This document shows, in pieces, positions 17,804 through 26,528 of a DNA stretch of 64,000 nt. The stretch comes from an uncultured Caulobacterales bacterium (GTDB lineage Bacteria > Pseudomonadota > Alphaproteobacteria > Caulobacterales > Caulobacteraceae): positions 62,001 through 126,000 of the forward strand of contig CAISEP010000014.1 in assembly GCA_903884425.1 (NCBI GenBank). Reading direction: 5' to 3'. Each line of letters starts with the position of its first letter. Positions within the stretch are counted from its first letter, which is position 1. A program made the translations under genes and the position numbers. A model generated the notes under the pieces. That model made no database searches. It was not told where the DNA came from and saw only the letters and a list, made by a program, of their open reading frames with translations.

Positions 17804-18471
17804 GGGCGGCCGTTGGCAGCGGTGGCCGGTGCCGGGTGCGAATGGACCGCGTCCGCAAGCGTGTCGCCATAGAGGGTTCGCTCGAGGGATGCCCACACGG
17901 GGTTGGCATCATACAGCGCGGCCAGGTCCTCATTCGTGAAGTGGAACTCCACCGCCTCCAGATAGCGGATCCTTGTGGGGTTGCGGACCCGGCGCAACTG
18001 CCACTCGGCGGCCGGCATCCGCGGGCCCAGCACACCGGAAAACGCCTCGCGGAAATCGGCCGCTAGGTGTTCGACGCGGATCCACTTCTGGGGGTTCTCC
18101 GGGCAGACATAATGCTGCAGCAGCGTGTCTGCGGCGACGATCTCGCCGGACTGTTCGAAATATCGGCCTTCACGGACCATGTCCCGAGTGGCGCAGTGAT
18201 GCGGGGGGCGACTTGCCTCGTAGTGCACCCGGCTCAGCAGCCAGTGCGGCAGGCGTCGAAAACCCGAAATGACGGTCTTGCCCTGGGGATTGAAGGCCGG
18301 GTCACGCCATGCGCGTGATCGCACGCCATCGTGCCAGCCGACATATTCGGGAAAGCGCGGATCGAACTTGATGTCGGGCCGTCCGATCAGCCCGGCTCGC
18401 AGGGCCATTTCAATCGTATGGCCGGCGCATTTCGGCAGATGCTGCCAGATGAAGTCTCGCCCCTGAATCAT
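17800..18471 (-). CDS. Sulfotransferase-like protein
   Basis: 223 residues. The start contains [15 protein letters not shown] at about residues 7-21, which fits the phosphate-binding loop of PAPS-dependent sulfotransferases (H-x-P-K-x-x-G-x-T/S). The middle has a Cys/His-rich stretch and EVPRX-like residues are absent; [11 protein letters not shown] near residue 165 could be the second PAPS-binding element. Members add sulfate to carbohydrates or lipids, and here the target may be the exported glycan. The gene is transcribed from an AT-rich region just upstream and converges on rfbA with a four-base overlap of stops. The family call rests mainly on the first motif. Confidence 0.55.
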   Translation of the reverse strand: MIQGRDFIWQHLPKCAGHTIEMALRAGLIGRPDIKFDPRFPEYVGWHDGVRSRAWRDPAFNPQGKTVISGFRRLPHWLLSRVHYEASRPPHHCATRDMVREGRYFEQSGEIVAADTLLQHYVCPENPQKWIRVEHLAADFREAFSGVLGPRMPAAEWQLRRVRNPTRIRYLEAVEFHFTNEDLAALYDANPVWASLERTLYGDTLADAVHSHPAPATAANGRP

Positions 18472-18559
18472 CCCCCACTGTCACATCGGCATGTGTGGGT
18501 TTTATTGCTATATTGTTTCCAAACTGTAACCCGGTAATGACCGTCATGATCGAGAACTT

Positions 18560-18588
18560 TATTAAATAAAATTTTATAGTCTGCGCAA
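18560..18588 (-). promoter_or_regulatory. Candidate sigma-70-like promoter of the sulfotransferase-like gene
   Basis: On the minus strand TTGCGC (18588-18583) and TTAATA (18565-18560) are 17 bases apart, the ideal spacing, placing transcription start roughly 80 bases upstream of the start codon at 18471. A second pair (TTACAG and AATAAA, also 17 apart) lies nearer the gene. Both are within a strikingly AT-rich island (about 18490-18600) in otherwise very GC-rich DNA. The rest of the 277-base gap (to 18748) holds no gene I can support. Confidence 0.4.
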
Positions 18589-18748
18589 ATTCTCAGATGT
18601 TGCTCGGAAGATCAGGTGTTGAGATCTGTATCCGGAGGGCGCTCGACATGGCCGTCACCTGCAATCCGCGCCCCTGCGGGCCATAGTGTATGCGGTCTGA
18701 TCCTCGGAGCGCCTCTGGCCCCCGGCACCCACCCCCTGCCTGCGGGAA

Positions 18749-20860
18749 CTAGTCCCCCAGCCGCGCGGCGCTCAGGTGCTGGAGATCGGCCTTCACAGGG
18801 GCGATGACGCTGTCCCAGTCTCCGGGTTGCGCCTGACGGAACAGTTTCGCGCTGGGATACCAGGGGGTTGCGCCGTCGCCCCCGAACCAGCGCCAGCAGG
18901 CGTCGAAGCGGTTCAGGATCCAGACCGGAACGCCCAGGGCCCCGGCCAGGTGCGCCGCGGCGGTGTCGCAGGTGATCACCAGGTCCAGCTGGGCCATGGC
19001 CGCCGCCGTGTCCGAGAAGTCCTGCAGGTCGGGTGCAACATCGCGGATCGATCCCCAGATCGCCTCCCGCGCCCGGAGGTCCGCCAGCTGCTGCGCGGGA
19101 GGGCCGAGCTGCAGGCTGTGGAACTGGATGCCGGGCACCTCCAGCAGGGGCCGGAGGGCGGACAGGGGCAGGGAGCGGCGAAGGTCGGTCAGATGCGCCA
19201 CCCGGTCGTCCGGCCGCGTCCCGCCGCCCCAGACCAGGCCGACGCGGAGGTCGTGCGCGGGCCCGAGGCGACGAGCCCAGGCCGCCGTCCGCGCCGGATC
19301 GGCCACCAGGTAGGGGCTGCTCAGGCTCTCCGGTCCCGCATCCAGGGCCAGCGGCAGGGACATCAGCGGCACCTGGACGTCGAAGGGCGGCAGGGGCTCG
19401 CCCCGGGTCACGATGTGGTCGACGCCCGCGAGGCCCGCCAGCAGGGGGGCGAGGCCCGGCTGCACCTCGAGGACGATCCGGCCCCCCCGGTCGGCCAGCC
19501 GGGGCACGTAGCGGCAGAACTGCAGGGTGTCGCCCAGGCCCTGTTCCGCGTGGACGAGGAGGGTCCGGCCCGCGAGGGTGTGCTGGCCGAGCCAGAGGGG
19601 CTGGGCAAGGCTTCGGCGCATCCTCGCGAACTGCCGGGTCTCCCGCCGGCTCTCATAGAGGGCCCACCCGGGACGAAGCTCGCCGTTTGCGAGGCGCACC
19701 ATGGCCAGGTGATGCCGGGCCTCCGCGTCGCCGGGGGCGTGGACGAGGCCCGCTTCCAGGCTCGCGATGGCGTCGGGCAGACGGCGCAGCTCGAAGAGCG
19801 CCACGCCCCGGGCATTGTAGGCTTCGGCAAGGGTCGGCTTCAGCGCGATGGCGCGGTTGCAGCAGGCCACGGCCCCCTCCAGGTCCCGCAGCTCATAGAG
19901 GACCGCGGCCTTGTTGTGGTGGGCCTCCGCGTGGTCAGGATCGAGGGTCAGCGCCGTCTCGCAGCTGGCCAGGGCCTGCCCCGGGCGGCCGAGGGCCAGC
20001 AGGGTGCCGACCTGGTTGCAGAAGGCGTGAACATTGCCGGGGTCCAGCGCGATGGCCCGGCTGAAGGCGTCCAGTGCCTCCTCCGGGCGATCAAGCTCGG
20101 CGAGCACGACCCCGCGGTAGCTGTGGGCCTGGCTGAAGGTCGGCTGGGCCTGGATCGCCTCGTCCAGGAACAGCAGCGCGTCGTCCAGACGCCGCAGACC
20201 GAGCAGGGTCGTGCCCAGGCCGAGATAGCCCTGCGCCGAGGCCCCGCCCAGGACGATCGCCTGGGAGTGGCTCTCAAGCGCCTCCTCCAGGCGTCCGAGG
20301 TCGAACAGCGTCACCCCGCGATAGCGGAAGGCGTCGGCAAAGTCCGGGGCCGCGGCCAGGGCCCGGTCGAAGCTGTCGAGGGCGTCCTCGAGCCGGCCCA
20401 GGCTGCGGAGCACCGTGCCGACATTGAGGTGGGCGCGGGCATTGGCCGGATCGATCTCGACCTGCCGCCGGTAGGCCTCCAGCGCGTCCTCCGACCGACC
20501 CAGCTGGACAAGGGCCCCGCCGCGATTGCCGAAGGCCGGGCCGTACAGGGGATCGATGCGGATGGCCCGCTCGCACAGGCTGAGTGCCTCCTCGAACCGG
20601 TTCAGCCGGATGAGGGCGGTGCCAAGGTCGGTGCAGGCGGCCGGAACATCGGGTCGGATCAGCAGGGCCTGCTGCAGGTGGTCGACCCCGTCGTCCAGGC
20701 GTCCGGTCTGGAGGCAGACCACGCCCAGCAGATGCAGGGCGCTGAAGTGCCGCGGGTCCTGAGCCAGGGCCAAGCGGTAGTGCTTCTCCGCCTCCGCAAG
20801 GCGTCCGGACTGGTGCAGGGCCAGGCCCTGGGCGACCAGCGGATCTGCGGAAGTGTCCAT
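18749..20860 (-). CDS. TPR protein with C-terminal GT9-like glycosyltransferase domain
   Basis: About 703 residues. The first 400 are about eleven tandem tetratricopeptide repeats (for example HSALHLLGVVCLQTGRLDDG-like units with the W/L-G-Y/F-A-P pattern). After GWALYESRRETRQF comes a heptosyltransferase-like domain: LVHAEQGLGDTLQFCRYV near residue 450, and near the C-terminus CDTAAAHLAGALGVPVW and WRWFGGDGATPWYPSAKLF. Such TPR/GT9 proteins are frequent beside flagellin or surface-glycan genes and are taken to glycosylate protein or glycan. The start is uncertain: I used the ATG at 20860; ATG 20899 and TTG 20974 are alternatives and none has a good ribosome site. It follows the next gene upstream at short range, probably as an operon. 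Confidence 0.75.
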   Translation of the reverse strand: MDTSADPLVAQGLALHQSGRLAEAEKHYRLALAQDPRHFSALHLLGVVCLQTGRLDDGVDHLQQALLIRPDVPAACTDLGTALIRLNRFEEALSLCERAIRIDPLYGPAFGNRGGALVQLGRSEDALEAYRRQVEIDPANARAHLNVGTVLRSLGRLEDALDSFDRALAAAPDFADAFRYRGVTLFDLGRLEEALESHSQAIVLGGASAQGYLGLGTTLLGLRRLDDALLFLDEAIQAQPTFSQAHSYRGVVLAELDRPEEALDAFSRAIALDPGNVHAFCNQVGTLLALGRPGQALASCETALTLDPDHAEAHHNKAAVLYELRDLEGAVACCNRAIALKPTLAEAYNARGVALFELRRLPDAIASLEAGLVHAPGDAEARHHLAMVRLANGELRPGWALYESRRETRQFARMRRSLAQPLWLGQHTLAGRTLLVHAEQGLGDTLQFCRYVPRLADRGGRIVLEVQPGLAPLLAGLAGVDHIVTRGEPLPPFDVQVPLMSLPLALDAGPESLSSPYLVADPARTAAWARRLGPAHDLRVGLVWGGGTRPDDRVAHLTDLRRSLPLSALRPLLEVPGIQFHSLQLGPPAQQLADLRAREAIWGSIRDVAPDLQDFSDTAAAMAQLDLVITCDTAAAHLAGALGVPVWILNRFDACWRWFGGDGATPWYPSAKLFRQAQPGDWDSVIAPVKADLQHLSAARLGD

Positions 20861-20993
20861 GGTGATCGACCCGTCGGGCTTGGATGATGTCCGGAACATC
20901 GGATTTTCGAGAGGTTGCGAGGACTTCGGCCGCTCCCCTGCGGATGGGGCCCAAGAGTCGGGAGGCCGTGTCAATCTCGGTGGCCGGGGCAGG

Positions 20994-23900
20994 TCAGGGT
21001 GTCGTCGTGTCGTCCGACAGTCGTGCCTCCACGGCCGCGGTCACGGCAGCCAGCGGGGCCGACCAGTCTCCCCGCCCGGTCTGGCGCAGAAGGCGGGCGG
21101 TCGGATACCAGGGGCAGGCCTCCGAGGCGAGACCCCACCGCCACTCCGGCTGGAAGGGCAGCAGGATCAGCAGGGGGCGGGCGAGGGCCCCGGCCAGGTG
21201 GGCGACGCTGGTGTCGACGCTGATCACCAGGTCCATCTGTGCGCAGGCGGCGGCCGTGTCGGAAAAGTCCTTGAGGTCGTCCGTCAGGCTGACGATGTCC
21301 GGCCGACGGCGCAGCACCGCCCGGTCGGTGTCCCGCAGCTCCTGCTGGAGGAGGACGTAGCGGGGCCCCGGCGGCAGGGCGTCGGCCAGGACCTCCAGCG
21401 GCAGGCTGCGGTTCGCGTCATTGGGATGGGTCGGCCGTCCGCTGCAGACAAGCCCGATGCGCAGGTCCCCGGACGGGGGAAAGCGGGCCGCCCACCGGGC
21501 CGCGACCCGGGTCGGGACCGACAGATAGGGCACCTCCGCCGGGATGTCGGGATGGCGGGATTGCAGGGCGAAGGGCAGGCTCATGAACGGACAGTGATAG
21601 TCCGCATCCGGCGCAGGCGACCCGACGGGCACCACGGTGGGGTGCCCGGCCAGGGTTTCGAACAGCTCGACCAGGGGCGGGAAGGCTTCCACGATCACCC
21701 GGGCCCCGGCCTGCTGGAGCAGGGGCACGTAGCGGGCGAACTGGATGGCGTCGCCGAACCCCTGCTCGGCGTGGACGAGGATCGTGCGGCCGGTCAGGTC
21801 CTCCCCCCGCCACAGGGGCATGCTCCGCGGACGGACCGGCGGCCCCAGTTTCAGTCCCTGCAGCCGCCATTCGAATTCCCGCCACCCCTCGGCATGGCGG
21901 CCGGTCAGCAGCAGGCACAGGCTGTACCACCAGTGGGCCATCGGATTGTCGGGATCGAGGGCGATCGCCGTCTCGTAGCTTTCCAGGGCCTCGGGGTAGC
22001 GCTGCAGCTTCTCCAGCAGGTCCGCCCGCAGGAGGTAGACCGCGGTGGCGGCCGGATACACCCGGCGGAGCCCCTCGACGCAATCGAGGGCGGCATCGAG
22101 GCGTCCGGCGGTCTCCAGGGCGTGGGCGAGGTTCAGTCCGTAGTCCAGCTCTCGGGGGGAGAGCTGCAGGGCCCGGCCGAAGGCCTCCGCCGCCGCATCC
22201 GGCTGTCCCAGGCCGTTCAGGGCCTGGCCCAGGTGGTTGTGGGCCGCTGCCAGTGTGGGGTCGAGGCGCACTGCGTGGGCGGCTTCGGCCTGCGCCGCCG
22301 CAAAAGCGCGGCGCTGGATCAGGCAGTGGGCGAGGGCGTTGCGGGCGGCGGCGGAGGTCGGAGCCTGCGACACGGCGGCCCGGGCGAGCGCCTCGGCCCC
22401 GTCCAGGTCGCCGGTCTGCAGGCTTGCGACGATCCCGGCCAGCCGTTCGCTCAGGTCCGGCCCGGTGGGGGGATCGGTCCCCCGGAGGTCGAAGGCTTCC
22501 GCCAGGGCACCGACCACAGCTTCGACCACCGGCTCCCAGCGGTCGCCGGATTGCCGGAACTGGGTCAGGGAGGGGTACCAGGGCGTGTCCGTTCCCGACT
22601 GCATCCAGCGCCAGCAACTGTCCCGGCGGTTCAGCATCCAGGTCCGGGCCCCGAGGGCACCGGCCACGTGCACGACGGAGGTGTCCACGGCAATGACGAG
22701 GTCCAGGCTGCTGATCACCGCCGCCGTGTCGGCCAGGTCGGACAGCTCCGGCCCGAGGTTCGGGAAGGCCAGCGCCGGGTTCGCGGCGCAGAAGGCTTCG
22801 TGCTCGGCCTCGGCCTCCGCACCGACCTGCAGGCCGATGAAGGTCACGTCCTGCGTCAGGAGCGGGACCAGGGTGTCGAGGGGAATGTTGCGCCGGGCAT
22901 TCATGGCGTAGGTCTCCGGGCGGTCCGGATGCACGCCCCCCGACCAGACGAGGCCCAAAAGCGGGCGCGACGACGCGGCGCGAATGGTCCGGAGCCGCTC
23001 GGCCCACGCGGCCTTGAGTTCCGGATCGGCGGCCAGATAGGGCGCGAAGGGCGTCAGGGCATCCCCGTCGACCTCCAGCAGGGCCGGCAGGCTCATCACG
23101 CTCACCCGGTAGTCGGCGGCCGGGGGCGGATCACCGACCCGGGTCAGGCTGGCCATGCCGGGCAGGGACTGCATCAGGCGCATGAGGGGCGTGCGCACCA
23201 TCAGGTGGACCTCGGCCCCCCGGTCGGCCAGCCGGGACGCCAGGCGACAGAACTGGACCGTGTCCCCGAGCCCCTGTTCGCAGTGAACCACGATCGAGCG
23301 GCCGGCCAGATCGGCGGGCGGCCGCCAGGCAGGCTGGGTCAGGCCGGCGGGCGGCTGGTAGTGCCCCGACGCCTCGAGCCGCGCCTCCATGTCGGCATAG
23401 CCTCCCCAGTCACCCAGGGCCACGCGGGACATGCCCCGCAGCCACAGGGCCCGGGAGTGGTCGGGGTTTCGCTCCAGAATTCCGGCCAGTTCCTCCAGCG
23501 CCGCCTCGTGGTGGACGAGGGTCTGGAGGAGCGAGGCCCGCAGGAGGCGCGCATCCTCGTTCCCGGCGGCGAGCTCCAGTCCGGCCTCGACCATGGAGAG
23601 GGCCTGGGGGATGACCCCGGCGCTGGCCAGGATCTCGGCCCGGATGATCCGCACCTCCCCGGTCTCGGGCAGTCGGTCCGCCACCTCGAAGGCATCGGCA
23701 AAGCGTCCCTGCAGGGACAGGGCCGTGGCGCGGATCATGCCCGCCAGAAGGTCCCCGGGCGCAATCTCCAGCGCCAGCCGTGCCAGCTCGGCCGCCTGGG
23801 ACGGCAGCTGCGACTGCAGCGCGCAGGAGGCCAGGGCATTCAGGGTGCCGACGTCGGTGGGGTCCAGCCGGAAGGCCTCTCCGGCCAGGTCGCTGGCCCC

Positions 23901-24071
23901 GGCCACGTCGCCCCGGCGCAGGGCGATCCAGCTGCGCTCCCGCCACAGGGCAGCCGCGTGCGGCGCCTGCGCGATCAACTGCTGCAGCAACCGGTCGGCT
24001 TCGACTTCGGACCCGGCGGCCAGCAGGGCCTGGACCGCGGCCAACCCGGGATCGGGATCGCTGTCGGCCAT
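20994..24071 (-). CDS. Double-module TPR/GT9-like glycosyltransferase
   Basis: 1025 residues made of the same architecture twice. Module one has TPR-like helices (about 1-230) and a GT9-like domain (about 240-530) with VVHCEQGLGDTVQFCRLA and AVDTSVVHVAGALGARTW. Module two has TPRs (about 540-735) and a second GT9-like domain (about 750-1020) with LVHAEQGFGDAIQFARYV and SVDTSVAHLAGALARPLL. Both transferase halves retain the E-Q-G-x-G-D and D-T-x-x-x-H-x-A-G-A-L motifs, so both may be active. The ATG at 24071 has AAGGA eight bases upstream. It is the first gene of a two-gene unit with the single-module homologue. Substrate unknown; protein or glycan glycosylation is likely. Confidence 0.78.
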   Translation of the reverse strand: MADSDPDPGLAAVQALLAAGSEVEADRLLQQLIAQAPHAAALWRERSWIALRRGDVAGASDLAGEAFRLDPTDVGTLNALASCALQSQLPSQAAELARLALEIAPGDLLAGMIRATALSLQGRFADAFEVADRLPETGEVRIIRAEILASAGVIPQALSMVEAGLELAAGNEDARLLRASLLQTLVHHEAALEELAGILERNPDHSRALWLRGMSRVALGDWGGYADMEARLEASGHYQPPAGLTQPAWRPPADLAGRSIVVHCEQGLGDTVQFCRLASRLADRGAEVHLMVRTPLMRLMQSLPGMASLTRVGDPPPAADYRVSVMSLPALLEVDGDALTPFAPYLAADPELKAAWAERLRTIRAASSRPLLGLVWSGGVHPDRPETYAMNARRNIPLDTLVPLLTQDVTFIGLQVGAEAEAEHEAFCAANPALAFPNLGPELSDLADTAAVISSLDLVIAVDTSVVHVAGALGARTWMLNRRDSCWRWMQSGTDTPWYPSLTQFRQSGDRWEPVVEAVVGALAEAFDLRGTDPPTGPDLSERLAGIVASLQTGDLDGAEALARAAVSQAPTSAAARNALAHCLIQRRAFAAAQAEAAHAVRLDPTLAAAHNHLGQALNGLGQPDAAAEAFGRALQLSPRELDYGLNLAHALETAGRLDAALDCVEGLRRVYPAATAVYLLRADLLEKLQRYPEALESYETAIALDPDNPMAHWWYSLCLLLTGRHAEGWREFEWRLQGLKLGPPVRPRSMPLWRGEDLTGRTILVHAEQGFGDAIQFARYVPLLQQAGARVIVEAFPPLVELFETLAGHPTVVPVGSPAPDADYHCPFMSLPFALQSRHPDIPAEVPYLSVPTRVAARWAARFPPSGDLRIGLVCSGRPTHPNDANRSLPLEVLADALPPGPRYVLLQQELRDTDRAVLRRRPDIVSLTDDLKDFSDTAAACAQMDLVISVDTSVAHLAGALARPLLILLPFQPEWRWGLASEACPWYPTARLLRQTGRGDWSAPLAAVTAAVEARLSDDTTTP

Positions 24072-24264
24072 GTCCGGATCCTTTCTCGCCTTCCGCCGGG
24101 GACCGCCCCCCGCGCAGACGACGGGGAGGGGGGACGGATTCTCCGGGGTGGGTCAACAACCGGGCGGAACCGGAACGGAATCAGACTAGCGGGAACAGGC
24201 TCCGGGCGCTTGCGGAAACGGGATCGCGGCGGAGCCCGCACGGGTCAGATCGGGGACAGCCGCC
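24072..24264. promoter_or_regulatory. Divergent intergenic region
   Basis: 193 bases between the double TPR/GT9 gene (minus) and the methyltransferase gene (plus). It must hold promoters for both. I see a ribosome site (AAGGA) for the minus-strand gene and GGGGA for the plus-strand gene, but no clear promoter hexamers, palindromes or small genes. Confidence 0.3.
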
Positions 24265-25020
24265 GTGAGCTTGATCAGCGTTCCACCCTGTCCGGTCTGC
24301 AGCGGCGCGTGCCGGTTGCTGGACGTCATGGATTTCAACCGGAGCTGCGAGGAGAGCCGGGGCGTCTTCCTGCCGGTGGTGGGGGTGCCGATCTACTATG
24401 CGCTCTGCGAGGACTGCGGGTTCTGCTTCGCACCGGAGATGCACCAGTGGTCCCTCGAGGACTTCGCCGCCCATGTCTACAATGACGACTACCGGCTGGT
24501 GGACCCGGACTACGAGCTGATCCGTCCCGCGGGCAATGCCGGGCTCCTCACCTCCCTGTTCGGCAAGGAGGCCGGCGCGATCCGTCACCTCGACTATGGC
24601 GGCGGCAACGGCGTGCTGTCGGACCGGCTGCGGGCGGAGGGCTTTGCGTCCACCTCCTACGATCCGTTCGTGGACCTTGACGTGGATCCGGTGTCCCTGG
24701 GACGGTTCGACCTGATCACCGCCTTCGAGGTGTTCGAGCACGTCCCCGACGTCGGGGCCCTGATGTCCAACCTCGCCGCCCTGCGGGGGGAGCGCGGCCT
24801 GATCCTGTTTTCCACCCTGACCTCCGACGGGCACATCGCCCCCCATCAGCGGATCAACTGGTTGTATGCCGCCCCGCGAAATGGTCACATCAGCCTCTTC
24901 TCCCGCAGGAGCCTGACCTGTCTCGCCCTGCGGTTCAGCCTCAATTTCAGCAGCCTGTCCGAGGGACTGCACGTGTTCTGGGACAAGCCGCCGGCCTTTG
25001 CGGCGCACCTCTTCGGCTGA
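24265..25020 (+). CDS. SAM-dependent class I methyltransferase with N-terminal zinc-knuckle
   Basis: 251 residues, starting at a GTG preceded by GGGGACA. The N-terminus has CPVC and, 40-odd residues on, CEDCGF, a likely zinc site. The methyltransferase fold follows: HLDYGGGNGVLSDRL near residue 110 is the SAM-binding glycine loop, DLITAFEVFEHV the post-motif I acidic region. Proteins with this pairing are common in polysaccharide and natural-product loci, where they methylate sugars (often on C or O). The glycan locus lies just upstream and on the other strand. The next gene (MFS) starts 37 bases later. Confidence 0.8.
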   Translation: MSLISVPPCPVCSGACRLLDVMDFNRSCEESRGVFLPVVGVPIYYALCEDCGFCFAPEMHQWSLEDFAAHVYNDDYRLVDPDYELIRPAGNAGLLTSLFGKEAGAIRHLDYGGGNGVLSDRLRAEGFASTSYDPFVDLDVDPVSLGRFDLITAFEVFEHVPDVGALMSNLAALRGERGLILFSTLTSDGHIAPHQRINWLYAAPRNGHISLFSRRSLTCLALRFSLNFSSLSEGLHVFWDKPPAFAAHLFG

Positions 25021-25057
25021 CGGCACGCCGGCGGCAGAGCAATCACGGAAGGCCCGC

Positions 25058-26443
25058 ATGACGGCTCATCCCTCCCTCGCGTCCCGGCTCGACGCCCTGC
25101 CCGGCGGCTGGCCCGTCTGGCGGCTGATCGTGCTCGTGTCCCTCGGCGGGTGCTTCGAGTTCTACGACCTGATGATGACCGCCTACATCTCGCCGGGCCT
25201 GGTCCAGGCGGGGATCTTCCACACCGGGAAGGCGGGCCTGTTCGGCCAGAGCGACCAGGCCATGTTCGCCGCCGCGACCTTCCTCGGCCTCTTCATCGGC
25301 ACGGTGGCCTTCGCCCGGGTCGCGGACCGGTTCGGGCGGCGGAGCGTCTTCACCGCCTCCCTGATTTGGTACGCCCTGGCGACCCTGGCCATGGCCTGCA
25401 GCTCCACCGCCCTGCAGCTGCATCTGTGGCGGCTGGTGTCGGGGATCGGCATCGGGGTCGAGCTGGTGACCATCGATGCCTATGTCTCCGAGATCGCACC
25501 GGCCCGGCTGCGGGGACGGGCCTTTGCCGTCAACCAGGCCATCCAGTTCACGGCGGTGCCCCTGGTGGCCCTGGCCTGCTGGCGGCTGCTGCCCCTGGCA
25601 CCGCTGGGCGTGGCGGGGTGGCGGTGGGTGATGCTGCTGGGCGTGAGCGGGGCGGCGGTGGTGTGGCTCATCCGCGCCCGCCTGCCGGAATCCCCCCGCT
25701 GGCTGGAGCGTCACGGCCGCGCCGGGGAGGCCGAGGCGATCGTGGTCGCGCTTGAGGCAGGGGCGCGTCCGCAGCCGGGGAGGGCGGGATCGGCTTCGGT
25801 GTCCGGCTCTGCGCCGGTGGGGGAGGGGACCGGCACCGGGCGGCTGATCGAGGCGTTTTCCCCGGCCTTCCGGCGGCGCACCCTGATGCTGGTAATCTTC
25901 AACATCGCCCAGGCCATCGGCTTCTACGGCTTCGGCAACTGGGCCCCGTCCCTGATCGCCGCCCGGGGCCATTCGGTGACCCACAGCCTCGGCTATTCCT
26001 TCGCCATTGCCGCCGCCTATCCGATCGGCCCGCTCCTGTGCCTCGCCATTGCCGACCGGCTGGAGCGCAAGACCCAGATCATGATCGCGGCCATCGGCAC
26101 GGCGGTCCTCGGCCTCACCTTCGCCACCCAGTCGCAGCCTCTGGCCCTGATCGCGCTGGGGGTCGGCGTCACCCTGTCAAACAATCTCCTGTCCTATGCC
26201 TACCACGCCTATCAGGCGGAGCTCTATCCGACGCGGATCCGCTCGGCCGCGGTGGGCTTCGTCTATGCCTGGAGCCGGCTGGCGACGGTGTTCTCGAGCT
26301 TCATCATCGCCGCCCTGCTGGGGGCGTTCGGAGCGCCGGGCGTCTTCGCCTTCATCGCCGCCGCCATGGCCGTGGTGGTGCTGTCCGTCGGCCTTCTGGG
26401 GCCCCGCACCTCGGGCCGGAGCCTGGAAGCGTTGTCGGAGTGA
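25058..26443 (+). CDS. MFS transporter, sugar/aromatic acid:H+ symporter-like
   Basis: 461 residues with twelve predicted membrane spans. DRFGRR between spans 2 and 3, and PESPRWLERHG after span 6, are the signatures of the sugar/organic-acid branch of the major facilitator superfamily. The first span carries LGGCFEFYDLMM, as in metabolite:H+ symporters with an acidic residue near the start. The ATG at 25058 follows GGAAGG, nine bases upstream of an ideal spacing. The substrate cannot be read from sequence; the exported amidase 85 bases downstream suggests uptake of a carboxylate or amino acid released in the periplasm. Confidence 0.85.
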   Translation: MTAHPSLASRLDALPGGWPVWRLIVLVSLGGCFEFYDLMMTAYISPGLVQAGIFHTGKAGLFGQSDQAMFAAATFLGLFIGTVAFARVADRFGRRSVFTASLIWYALATLAMACSSTALQLHLWRLVSGIGIGVELVTIDAYVSEIAPARLRGRAFAVNQAIQFTAVPLVALACWRLLPLAPLGVAGWRWVMLLGVSGAAVVWLIRARLPESPRWLERHGRAGEAEAIVVALEAGARPQPGRAGSASVSGSAPVGEGTGTGRLIEAFSPAFRRRTLMLVIFNIAQAIGFYGFGNWAPSLIAARGHSVTHSLGYSFAIAAAYPIGPLLCLAIADRLERKTQIMIAAIGTAVLGLTFATQSQPLALIALGVGVTLSNNLLSYAYHAYQAELYPTRIRSAAVGFVYAWSRLATVFSSFIIAALLGAFGAPGVFAFIAAAMAVVVLSVGLLGPRTSGRSLEALSE

Positions 26444-26528
26444 CAATCCGGTTCGCGCGTGGGCGTTCGTCGGCTTGCCGACCCCTGCAGACTGGGGTCA
26501 CATGGTCCATCATCCTCAGGGGGCGGCG

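Noticed and set aside
20853-24485. Very long open frame of over 1200 codons on the plus strand, antisense to the TPR genes
   Set aside because: It is the complement of Ala/Leu/Arg-rich repeat coding DNA; the translation is Gly/Arg/Gln-rich without domains, and the minus-strand frame has clear TPR and GT9 motifs.
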